From: Acidobacteriota bacterium | GTDB taxonomy: Bacteria; Acidobacteriota; Thermoanaerobaculia; Multivoradales; Multivoraceae | DNA length: 64,000 nt | NCBI GenBank assembly: GCA_028875725.1 | Contig: JAPPCR010000006.1 | Span: 1,867,786 to 1,931,785 of the forward strand | Direction of reading: 5' to 3' | Shown here: positions 8,595 through 15,618 of the stretch, piece by piece | How the letters are laid out: each line of letters starts with the position of its first letter | How positions within the stretch are numbered: the stretch's first letter is position 1 | The notes under the pieces: model-generated | Told to the model about the DNA's origin: nothing | Seen by the model: the letters and a program-made list of their open reading frames with translations, nothing else | Databases searched by the model: none | Translations under genes and position numbers: made by a program

Positions 8595-9527
8595 TCACTG
8601 CCTGGCCAGCAGCCAGGCGCGCATCGTGTTCGAGACAAGGTCCGCGGCCTCCAACTGGACCCAGTGGCCGACCGTCGGCACCGTGACCAGGGTGTAGTCG
8701 CGGTCGACCCAGTCCCAGGTGTTCTTGAGCCCGTCCTTGTCCACCGCGGTGTCCTTCAGGCCATGGAACTGAAGGACCGGCATCTTGAGGTTCGGCGGCT
8801 CGCCGCCGGCCGCGACGCCGCCGTAGTTCGCCCGGTAGTAGTTCAGCATGCCGTCCCAGTAGGAGCGGGAGAACGCCTCGCGGTAGTGGCCGCCCACCTT
8901 CTCGCCCTCGCTCTCGTACCGGCCGAGCAGCCCCTCCGGCACCGGGCTGCCGTCCGGCTCGGACGACGCGAAGTTGCGGGCGTACTGCACGTTGCGACGT
9001 TGCTCCTCGGTCGCGTTCGCGATCACGTTCGCGTAGCCGCGGGGGTGGGTGAGGTTCATGATGACCAACCGCTTCACCTTGTCCGGATTCTCGATCGCGA
9101 ACCGCCAGGCGATCGCCCCGCCCCAGTCGTGGCCTACCAGGTTGATCGGCGCGCCGAGGTCCTCGACCACGGCCGCCACATCCGCCAGCAGGTGAGGCAT
9201 GGCGTAGTCCTCGACCCGCTTCGGCTGGCCGCTCCGGTTGTAGCCGCGGAGGTCCATCGCCGCGGCGCGGAAGTCCCCTTCGAGAGCGGCCATCTGATGC
9301 CGGTAGCTGTACCAGATGTCGGGGAAGCCGTGGATGAAGAGGACCGGCTCGCCCTCGCCGAGGGTGACGTAGTGGATCCCTACGTCGCCGTTCTTCACCG
9401 TGTGGTGTTCGACCCGGTCCCAGACATTCGCGTTGGAATCGTCCGCGGCGAGACCTGCGGGAAGAATCGCGGCCGCGAGCAGCAATGCCACGTACCGAAC
9501 CGAACGCCTGCGAGCTTCGATCAACAT
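8595..9527 (-). CDS. Exported alpha/beta hydrolase, epoxide hydrolase-like
   Basis: 310 residues from the ATG at 9527 (GGAGGAGAG five bases upstream). The reading frame extends 20 codons further upstream without a ribosome site. The signal peptide is MLIEARRRSVRYVALLLAA ending GLAAD. The core shows oxyanion-hole HGFPDIWYSYRHQ, nucleophile Asp134 in VGHDWGGAIAW, a probable acid near KDTAVDKDG and catalytic His in TVGHWVQLEA. An Asp nucleophile plus HGFP is the pattern of soluble epoxide hydrolases and haloalkane dehalogenases. The substrate cannot be told from sequence. Confidence 0.85.
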   Translation of the reverse strand: MLIEARRRSVRYVALLLAAAILPAGLAADDSNANVWDRVEHHTVKNGDVGIHYVTLGEGEPVLFIHGFPDIWYSYRHQMAALEGDFRAAAMDLRGYNRSGQPKRVEDYAMPHLLADVAAVVEDLGAPINLVGHDWGGAIAWRFAIENPDKVKRLVIMNLTHPRGYANVIANATEEQRRNVQYARNFASSEPDGSPVPEGLLGRYESEGEKVGGHYREAFSRSYWDGMLNYYRANYGGVAAGGEPPNLKMPVLQFHGLKDTAVDKDGLKNTWDWVDRDYTLVTVPTVGHWVQLEAADLVSNTMRAWLLARQ

Positions 9528-9644
9528 TGCGACTCTCCTCCCAGCATCAATCAGTCCCGGCAGTCCCGAGGCGTTGATCAAGTTCATGCTCCGCCCTCCT
9601 GGGGTTGAGCGGTCGATCGTAGCAGCGTCGCCCGCGAAACGGAC

Positions 9645-10163
9645 CTACGGCAGCGGCCCTTCTTCCGCGGGAGGCGCTTCTTCCACGGCCGGAAGGGCCT
9701 CGGCCGGCGGATCCTCGAAGCGCTTGTAGTTCCTCCCGTAGTCCGGCCGGGTGCGGCGATGGCATACGACGCAGGACATGTAGACCTGCTCGTTCAGGGC
9801 GATCAGCGCGTCCAGGTCCTGCTCGAGGGCGGCCTCATAGGCGGCGGCGCCGGCGTCGAACATCAGCCTGGCGTCGCGCATCCACTCGTCACGGTCGCCG
9901 ACGACACGGCTCGGCATCATGATCAGGTTGGCGGACTCGGCGAGGATGAGGGCCTGCGCCTGCAGTTCGTTCCACTCGACCTCGTTGGTCGGGGCGCGGC
10001 TCTCGACGTAGAGGATGGCGTCCGACGCCGGGTACATGAGCTTGATCATCAGTTCGCTCATCGTGCCGATCGGCTCCGGCTCGGGAACCGGCCCGTCGTC
10101 CTCCGCGGCTGCCGCGCCCGCGAGGCCGGCCACGAGCGCCGCGATTACGATCCTTCTCGGCAT
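9645..10163 (-). CDS. Periplasmic monoheme cytochrome, class II (c'/c556-like)
   Basis: 172 residues with a signal peptide (MPRRIVIAALVAGLAGAAAA) and AAGGAGAGG placed five bases before the ATG. One heme motif, SCVVCH (Cys131-Cys134-His135), sits near the C-terminus behind a helical region, as in four-helix-bundle class II cytochromes. Met35 in IGTMSELMIKLMYP is a candidate axial ligand. The tail is Pro/Glu/Ala-rich. It is divergently transcribed from the beta-helix/diheme cytochrome pair. Electron partner unknown. Confidence 0.78.
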   Translation of the reverse strand: MPRRIVIAALVAGLAGAAAAEDDGPVPEPEPIGTMSELMIKLMYPASDAILYVESRAPTNEVEWNELQAQALILAESANLIMMPSRVVGDRDEWMRDARLMFDAGAAAYEAALEQDLDALIALNEQVYMSCVVCHRRTRPDYGRNYKRFEDPPAEALPAVEEAPPAEEGPLP

Positions 10164-10238
10164 TGGGACCTCTCCTTTCGGAGCTATGATGGCACGACCC
10201 GCCCGGCCAGGTAACGACCCGGAGATGGAACCCCAGCC

Positions 10239-11507
10239 ATGAAGCACCCCTCTGCCATTCGGAAGCACTGCCTCTGCACCTCGGCCTGCCTGCTCGCGCT
10301 TGCAGCCTGCGCCCAGGAGGACGCCACGCTGCGTCCCGGAGACAACGACCACCGGACGCTCCAGGAAGCACTGCTCACGGCCGAGCCCGGAGCGGTCATC
10401 GAACTCGCCGCCGGGTACTTCGAGCTCGACGCCACCCTGTCCCTCGACGTCGAGGGCGTGACCCTGCGCGGCCAGGGGATGGACGAGACGATTCTCGACT
10501 TCTCATCGCAGGCCCCGGGGACCGGAGGCGAGGGAATCCTCGCCACCGCCGACGACTTCACGGTCGAGAACCTCGCGGTCGAGAACACGAGAGGCGACGG
10601 CATCAAGGTGGAGGGCACGACCGGAGCCGCCTTCCGGAGTGTCCGGGTCGAATGGACGAACGGGCCCGACACGAACAACGGCGCCTACGGGCTCTATCCC
10701 GTCCAGGTGACGAACGTACTGATCGAGGACAGCCGGGTGCGCGGCGCCTCTGACGCCGGCATCTACGTCGGCCAGTCGGCCAACGTCGTCGTCCGGCGCA
10801 ACGAGGCCTGGGAGAACGTGGCCGGCATCGAGATCGAGAACACGACCGGCGCCGACGTCTACGGCAACCGGGCCCACGGCAACACCGGCGGCCTGCTCGT
10901 CTTCTCGCTGCCCGAACTGCCGGTCAAGGACGGCCGCGACGCCCGCGTCTACGACAACGACATCGTCGAGAACAACCTGCCGAACTTCGGCAAGGAAGGC
11001 GCGATCGTGTCGACGATCCCGGCCGGCTCGGGGATCATCGTGATGGCGAGCGACAACGTCGAACTGTTCGAGAACCGGATCCACAACAACCAGAACTCGA
11101 ATCTGGCGGTGATCTCCTACCTCTCGACCGGTCGCGCCTACAACGATCCCGGCTACGACCCCTACACCGAGGGCGTCTACATCCACGGCAACGAGTTCGT
11201 CGGCGGCGGCGAGAGCCCGAACGGCGACTTCGCGGACGCTTTCGTCGCCCTCGCGGGCGGCGCCTTCCCCGACATCGTCTGGGACGGCGTTTCGAACCCG
11301 GACAAGCTGGTCGAAGGCGAGGTGCCCGCTGACCTGCGGCTGTACATCGAGAACAACGGCGACGCGGACTTCGTGAACCTCGATCTCGGGTCCGTCTTCG
11401 CGGGCGGCGAGCCGAACGTGAGCACGGACCTGGCGGCGCATCAGGGTGCGCTGCCGGCCGTACCCCAGCCGGTCGATCTCGGCGCGGCGACCGGTGGCGC
11501 TCCGTAG
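10239..11507 (+). CDS. Parallel beta-helix lipoprotein (SO2929/TIGR03805-like)
   Basis: 422 residues. The lipoprotein signal ends LLALAACAQE. The body is a right-handed parallel beta-helix: repeated turns such as VTLRGQGMDETILDFSS, NVLIEDSRVRGASDAGIYVG, NVVVRRNEAWENVAGIEIEN and ADVYGNRAHGNTGGLLVF. Proteins of this type occur in pairs with a diheme cytochrome of the SO2930 family, which is exactly the next gene here. The pair has no assigned function; the beta-helix could bind or process a polysaccharide or act as an extracytoplasmic scaffold. Confidence 0.88.
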   Translation: MKHPSAIRKHCLCTSACLLALAACAQEDATLRPGDNDHRTLQEALLTAEPGAVIELAAGYFELDATLSLDVEGVTLRGQGMDETILDFSSQAPGTGGEGILATADDFTVENLAVENTRGDGIKVEGTTGAAFRSVRVEWTNGPDTNNGAYGLYPVQVTNVLIEDSRVRGASDAGIYVGQSANVVVRRNEAWENVAGIEIENTTGADVYGNRAHGNTGGLLVFSLPELPVKDGRDARVYDNDIVENNLPNFGKEGAIVSTIPAGSGIIVMASDNVELFENRIHNNQNSNLAVISYLSTGRAYNDPGYDPYTEGVYIHGNEFVGGGESPNGDFADAFVALAGGAFPDIVWDGVSNPDKLVEGEVPADLRLYIENNGDADFVNLDLGSVFAGGEPNVSTDLAAHQGALPAVPQPVDLGAATGGAP

Positions 11508-12618
11508 CGTCCCGGCCGCGGCACTGGCGATCGCCGCACTCGCGCTCGCGGGCTGCGCGGCCGGCGAGGGCGGTTCCGGTCAAGGACCGTTCGCCCGTTA
11601 CCCGGAGAGGCTCTCTGCCTGGGGCCTGTTCGACGGAGAGCTGGCGAGCCACGTTCCGGCCGCCGGCGTCGAGCCCTACGACCTGAACACGGCTCTGTTC
11701 TCGGACTACGCACTGAAGTTCCGCTTCGTGCGCCTGCCGGAAGGGCCAAACGGCGACGTCGAACCCGCCCTGTACCGCGAGGAGGGCCCGTTCGAGTTCC
11801 CGGTCGGCACGGTCATCTCGAAGACCTTCGCCTACCCGGCGGACTTCCGGGTTCCGCAGGACGGCCTGCGGCCGCTGGAGACCAGACTGCTCGTCCACGA
11901 GGCGGGCGGTTGGGTGGGCCTGCCGTACATCTGGAACGCCGAGCTGACCGATGCCGAACTCGAGATCGTCGGCGGGCCGATCGAGGTGTCATGGATCGAT
12001 GCCGGAGGCGCGAGGATCGAACACACGTACCGGGTGCCGAACGCGAACCAGTGCAAGACCTGCCACCGGACGGACGGCGAGCGCGTGCTGCCGATCGGGC
12101 CCCAGGCGGCGCAACTGAACCGAAAGTACACGTACCCCGACCCCGACGGGACGACCCTCGAGGAGAACCAACTGGAGCGATGGCGACGCATCGGCTTTCT
12201 CGAAGGCGCGCCGCCGGCCGCGGAAGCGCCGCGGGCGCCGGTCTGGAACGTCGCGCCCTCCGGCAGCGTCGATGAGCGGGCGCGCACCTGGCTCGACGTC
12301 AATTGCGCCCACTGCCACAACCTGACGGGCAGCGGCCGCACCTCGGGTCTCGATCTCCGCAAGGGCCATCGTGACCGGACCCGGCTGGGCATCTACAAAC
12401 ACCCCGTCGCCGCCGGCCTCGGCACCGGCGACCGTGTCTACGCCGTCGTCCCCGGCAAGCCCGACGAGTCCATCCTCCTCTACCGGCTCGAGTCGACCCA
12501 CCCGGGAATCGCGATGCCCGAGATCGGCCGCGGCCTGGTCGACGTCGAGGCAGTAGAGCTGATCCGCCAGTGGATCCAGGAGATGGAACCGCCAGGACCG
12601 CGGGAACGGGCCGGATAA
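11494..12618 (+). CDS. SO2930-family diheme c-type cytochrome lipoprotein (TIGR03806-like)
   Basis: 374 residues from a GTG at 11494, which gives a compact lipoprotein signal (VALRSVPAAALAIAALALAGC). A GTG at 11446 is also in frame but places 16 non-signal residues in front. The body contains YDLNTALFSDYALKFRFVRLP and two heme c sites, CKTCH (about 12052-12066) and CAHCH (about 12304-12318). It overlaps the end of the beta-helix gene by 14 nt. The pairing is conserved in unrelated genomes, which implies a shared extracytoplasmic redox role, but substrate and partners are unknown. Confidence 0.87.
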   Translation: MALRSVPAAALAIAALALAGCAAGEGGSGQGPFARYPERLSAWGLFDGELASHVPAAGVEPYDLNTALFSDYALKFRFVRLPEGPNGDVEPALYREEGPFEFPVGTVISKTFAYPADFRVPQDGLRPLETRLLVHEAGGWVGLPYIWNAELTDAELEIVGGPIEVSWIDAGGARIEHTYRVPNANQCKTCHRTDGERVLPIGPQAAQLNRKYTYPDPDGTTLEENQLERWRRIGFLEGAPPAAEAPRAPVWNVAPSGSVDERARTWLDVNCAHCHNLTGSGRTSGLDLRKGHRDRTRLGIYKHPVAAGLGTGDRVYAVVPGKPDESILLYRLESTHPGIAMPEIGRGLVDVEAVELIRQWIQEMEPPGPRERAG

Positions 12619-12623
12619 GGACG

Positions 12624-13277
12624 CTACTCCGCCAGGATCTGCCGGGTGCGGTGGAAGACCTCGTCCAGGCCGACGGCGTCCGAGGCGTAGTAGCCGCGGA
12701 CGGCGCCGTCGCGGTCGACGAGGGCCAGCCGCGCCGCGTGCGCGACGTCGACCAGACCGCCGGCCAGGTCCAGCCGTTCTCCCATGGGCAGGGCGAAACC
12801 GTCGACAACTATCGAGCGCACCTCCGGCTCGGCGCCGGTGAGGAGGCTCCAGCGCTCCAGGTCCAGGCTCCGGCTCCCGGCATAGTCGCGTAACCGCTCC
12901 GGCGTGTCGTGCTCCGGATCGACTGAAAAGCTGACCAGCCTCACGCCCTCGACCCCCTCCTCGCGGTAGCGCCGGTCCAGCTGGCGCAGCGAGGCCGTGA
13001 GGCGCGGACAGACCGTGGCGCAGCGTGTGAACAGGAATGAGGCCACGTAGACCTCGCCCGCCAGATCGCCGCTACCGAACGACTCACCGTTCTGGTCGAC
13101 CAGTCGCCAGTCGGGCAACTGCCGCAGCACCGGCGGGGGGTCGGGCTCGAACCGGAGCAACGGCCTGATCGCCGGGATCAGGACGAGACCTGCCAGCGCC
13201 GCGAGAACCCATGGGTTCAGCAAGCGTCGGCGCAGACTGTTCGGTTCTTCCGGCCGGTTGACGACTTCTGGGACCAT
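12624..13277 (-). CDS. SCO1/SenC-family copper chaperone / thiol oxidoreductase
   Basis: 217 residues with one N-terminal membrane anchor (about residues 22-41) and a thioredoxin-like fold outside. The copper site is intact: Cys86 and Cys90 in FTRCATVCP and His180 in VDVAHAARLALVD. SCO1 proteins deliver copper to the CuA site of heme-copper oxidases or act in thiol redox. No oxidase gene is adjacent, but respiratory genes begin 1.7 kb away. It converges on the diheme cytochrome gene with only five bases between stop codons. Confidence 0.9.
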   Translation of the reverse strand: MVPEVVNRPEEPNSLRRRLLNPWVLAALAGLVLIPAIRPLLRFEPDPPPVLRQLPDWRLVDQNGESFGSGDLAGEVYVASFLFTRCATVCPRLTASLRQLDRRYREEGVEGVRLVSFSVDPEHDTPERLRDYAGSRSLDLERWSLLTGAEPEVRSIVVDGFALPMGERLDLAGGLVDVAHAARLALVDRDGAVRGYYASDAVGLDEVFHRTRQILAE

Positions 13278-13431
13278 GCCCCGAGACTATCGACGGCCCG
13301 TCCCTTTCAGTGACCAAGCCTGTGGTGATCTACACCGAAATGGCCACGGGCTTGCAGTGAACCGGTGCAAGCGGCATATCCGCACGCTGCAGGCTCGCAA
13401 GAGCAGGGAGAAGGAGATCCCCCAAGCAACA

Positions 13432-13496
13432 AGCTCTGCCCATGTGGCTAGCCGCAGTGCACGCACTGCGGCTAGCCACAGCGGGCGATCAGAGCT
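13432..13496. repeat. Long palindrome in the gap upstream of the SCO1 gene
   Basis: Two perfect 18-base inverted arms, TGTGGCTAGCCGCAGTGC at 13443-13460 and its exact complement at 13463-13480, are separated by only two bases. A second 7-bp inverted pair flanks them: AGCTCTG at 13432-13438 and CAGAGCT at 13490-13496. There is no T-run, so it is not an obvious intrinsic terminator. The 13278-13519 gap otherwise holds only one weaker hairpin (11-bp arms with one mismatch at 13315-13325 and 13344-13354) and no credible gene. Confidence 0.9.
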
Positions 13497-13519
13497 AGGC
13501 TGAAGCCAGTCTGCCCTCT

Positions 13520-13723
13520 CTATGAACTAGCCTGGCGATGGCGGCGCTCATCTCGCAGTGCTCTCCATGCATCGACAACGAGTTTCCCCGTCATCGCGAA
13601 CAGCACACTGAACGTAAGCAACGAAGCCGTCGCGAAGACCCGAAAGGCCGTAGTGACCTCGTGGTGCTGCCCGTCCGTAGTGCTCGCCAACCATTCAAAG
13701 AGGCTCAACTGTTCTCCGATCAA
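13520..13723 (-). CDS. Small single-pass membrane protein, unknown function
   Basis: 67 residues starting at a TTG that overlaps the stop of the upstream gene (TTGA) and is preceded closely by GGAGGAG. One hydrophobic helix (about residues 28-50, VFATASLLTFSVLFAMTGKLVV) is followed by a basic tail, DAWRALRDERRHRQ, which suggests N-out/C-in topology. Translational coupling and the good ribosome site support it as a real gene. No family recognised. It probably acts with the secreted protein encoded directly before it. Confidence 0.55.
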   Translation of the reverse strand: MIGEQLSLFEWLASTTDGQHHEVTTAFRVFATASLLTFSVLFAMTGKLVVDAWRALRDERRHRQASS

Positions 13724-14388
13724 TACTCCTCCGGTCTGCGGCAGATTCTGTACCGCTCTCCAGCGATTTCAAGGCACGCGTCAAGCAGGGTCTTGCACCA
13801 CTCTTCGTTCGGGGCTCCACCGGGACGCGACCCCGGATTCATGCAGTTGAAGTACCTCTGCCAACAGCCATTGACGTCACCCAGGTAGTCCATCGTGCAA
13901 CTCCACCACCCTGTCGGTGTGACTTGCCGAAGGACCCTAGCATCCGAGTCCCTGAGATAGGCGGTACCGATCTGAGTTTCTGGACGAGCTTCGCCAATCT
14001 CGATCCTCCCGGCCTGGATCAAATCTGCGCCGGTCGATAGCAGGACAAGGCCTTCGGTTCCCAACTCGGGCACGCGCCTGCTCAGGTAACCCAGCATGTC
14101 GTCCAGAGAAGCTGGCTCCGGAGGAACCTCGACAAGTCTGAGGTCGTCCCAAGGGCCGCCCGCGTAGGCCAGCGGCAGCAGCTTGTTCAAGAAGGAGGCG
14201 TCGCCGTCGTTGTAAGCGGACTCGACGCGGTAGAGCAGATCGCTGACGAGTGCGTCGCGCGCCTCCGACGAAGGCGGAGCAGCCGTGTCTGGCGTCTGCG
14301 CCACAGTCGCGGCCGCAGAGACTGCGACCAGAAGTGACAAGAAAAGCCCGCTCAGCAGCGGGCCGCGGAACCAACGGTTCTTCCTCAT
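13720..14388 (-). CDS. Secreted cysteine-containing protein, unknown function
   Basis: 222 residues from the ATG at 14388. The signal peptide MRKNRWFRGPLLSGLFLSLL ends near SAAATVAQT. The middle is helical (RDALVSDLLYRVESAYNDGD). The last 60 residues carry five cysteines (in SCTMDYLGDVNGCWQRYFNC, WCKTLLDAC and RICRRP), so disulphides are likely. The ribosome site lies in a self-complementary GGAGGTCCTCC that is duplicated 19 nt upstream. I do not recognise the family. A coupled small membrane protein follows. Confidence 0.6.
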   Translation of the reverse strand: MRKNRWFRGPLLSGLFLSLLVAVSAAATVAQTPDTAAPPSSEARDALVSDLLYRVESAYNDGDASFLNKLLPLAYAGGPWDDLRLVEVPPEPASLDDMLGYLSRRVPELGTEGLVLLSTGADLIQAGRIEIGEARPETQIGTAYLRDSDARVLRQVTPTGWWSCTMDYLGDVNGCWQRYFNCMNPGSRPGGAPNEEWCKTLLDACLEIAGERYRICRRPEEY

Positions 14389-14389
14389 T

Positions 14390-14426
14390 GGAGGACCTCC
14401 CTGGTTGTGGAGGACCTCCCGGTTAT
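14390..14426. repeat. Tandem 18/19-nt repeat containing duplicated Shine-Dalgarno palindromes
   Basis: Two copies, 14390-14408 and 14409-14426, each begin GGAGGACCTCC. Read on the minus strand, each copy contains GGGAGGTCCTCC, and the proximal one is the ribosome site of the secreted-protein gene. Each unit is self-complementary, so it could sequester its own ribosome site. Confidence 0.75.
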
Positions 14427-14816
14427 GGGTGCGGGCGAGCTTAGCAGGCCCGTCAATCGTGTCAACCGCGTGTAGTGGCTCAATACACAGGAGACTCGGA
14501 GGTCTCAAGCCGCTCCGTACCTGCTCGGAGAAGCAGAATCGGAGGTGAGGATCGTGGAGCGCCACGGGTAGCGGTCGGCGAGAGTGTTGAAGTGCGACTC
14601 GCCGCCGGACCGGTCGAAGGGCACAAGGCCGAGTTCGTGGCAGCCGGCCGACGATGCCGCCTCCCCACGGTCACCCCGAGGAAGTCCACCTCACCCGACT
14701 AGCCGGGACGGTGAAGCAGCGGAGCCCCCCACCAGCACCTGATGCCGAAGATGATCCAGGGTTTGAAGACGCTGGGTCTGAAGCGGCACGATCATCCTCC
14801 GATGATCTCCAGCCCG

Positions 14817-14875
14817 CCTTCAGGCTCATCTCTCGTGGGATTGACATCGCCCCTTCAGGCTCATCTCTCATGGGA
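14817..14875. repeat. 24-bp direct repeat pair upstream of the actA promoter
   Basis: CCTTCAGGCTCATCTCTC begins both copies (14817-14840 and 14852-14875); they differ at one base (CGTGGGA against CATGGGA). Start-to-start spacing is 35 bp and the second copy ends 12 bp before the predicted -35 box. This is the arrangement expected of paired activator sites. Confidence 0.8.
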
Positions 14876-14887
14876 CAAGGCTGGGCT

Positions 14888-14916
14888 TTGACCGCCTCGA
14901 TAGCACGCTGTACACT
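14888..14916 (+). promoter_or_regulatory. Predicted sigma-70-type promoter for the actA operon
   Basis: TTGACC at 14888-14893 and TACACT at 14911-14916 are separated by exactly 17 bp, a near-consensus arrangement, 55 nt before the actA start. No other gene lies between. Predicted from sequence only. Confidence 0.6.
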
Positions 14917-14970
14917 CCGCGCGACCGCAGGACAGGCAGGGCTTCGTACCCTGCTTCAAGGTACGGAAAC

Positions 14971-15618
14971 TTGCCTCAGATCTTCCCCAAGTGGACCCTC
15001 AGGCTACCGCTGTACGCGGCGGTCGCCCTGCCGGTCGTCGGTGCCATTGCCGTGGGCGGCATCTGGTGGTTCTTCTCGCCCGAATACACCGATGTCGGCT
15101 ACCGCCCGGCGCAGCCCGTGCCCTACAGCCACGCCCTCCACGTGGGCGAACTCGGCCTCGACTGCCGCTACTGCCACGCCTCGGTTGAGGAGTCGGCGGT
15201 CTCCAACGTCCCCCCGACCCAGGTCTGCATGAACTGCCACCACGTCGCCGCCCGGGACAGTGAACTGCTGGAGCCGATTCGCAAGAGCATCGAGCAGGAT
15301 CGTCCGATGCGCTGGGTACGCATCCACAACCTGCCCGACTACGCCTTCTTCGACCACAGCGTCCACGTCGGGGCCGGCGTCGGCTGCCGGACCTGCCACG
15401 GTCCGGTCCACGAGATGGAGGTCGTTTACCAGGTGGAGCCTCTGAGTATGAGCTGGTGCCTCGACTGTCACCGCGACCCGGGTCCGCATTTGCGTCCGCT
15501 CGAGGCGGTGACCGACATGGAGTGGATACCGACCGGCGACCACGCGGCTTTCGCCGAACTGGCGATCACGGAACGGTCGCTCGCGCCGCCCGAGGACTGC
15601 ACGGGGTGCCACCGATGA
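14971..15618 (+). CDS. actA: Alternative complex III subunit ActA, pentaheme cytochrome c
   Basis: 215 residues starting at a TTG (MPQIFPKWTLRLP) with GGA four to six bases before it. One N-terminal membrane helix (about residues 13-34) is followed by five heme c sites: CRYCH, CMNCH, CRTCH, CLDCH and CTGCH. This layout, including VPYSHALHVGELGLDCRYCH, is that of ActA of alternative complex III, where the subunit carries electrons from the Fe-S subunit outward. The stop overlaps the actB ATG. First gene of the respiratory cluster, behind a predicted promoter and repeated motif. Confidence 0.93.
   Translation: MPQIFPKWTLRLPLYAAVALPVVGAIAVGGIWWFFSPEYTDVGYRPAQPVPYSHALHVGELGLDCRYCHASVEESAVSNVPPTQVCMNCHHVAARDSELLEPIRKSIEQDRPMRWVRIHNLPDYAFFDHSVHVGAGVGCRTCHGPVHEMEVVYQVEPLSMSWCLDCHRDPGPHLRPLEAVTDMEWIPTGDHAAFAELAITERSLAPPEDCTGCHR

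Larger units (their letters stand above)
14389..14970. other. 582-nt non-coding stretch before the ActABE/bd cluster
   Basis: No convincing gene is seen; the short open frames here have no ribosome sites, domains or family resemblance. The stretch holds a tandem imperfect repeat at 14390-14426, a 24-bp direct repeat at 14817-14840 and 14852-14875, and a sigma-70-like promoter at 14888-14916 that should drive actA. It is the longest gene-free interval in the window. Confidence 0.7.

Noticed and set aside
13258..13503. 81-codon open frame in the gap containing the long palindrome
   Set aside because: It reads through the palindrome, has no ribosome site and no protein-like features.
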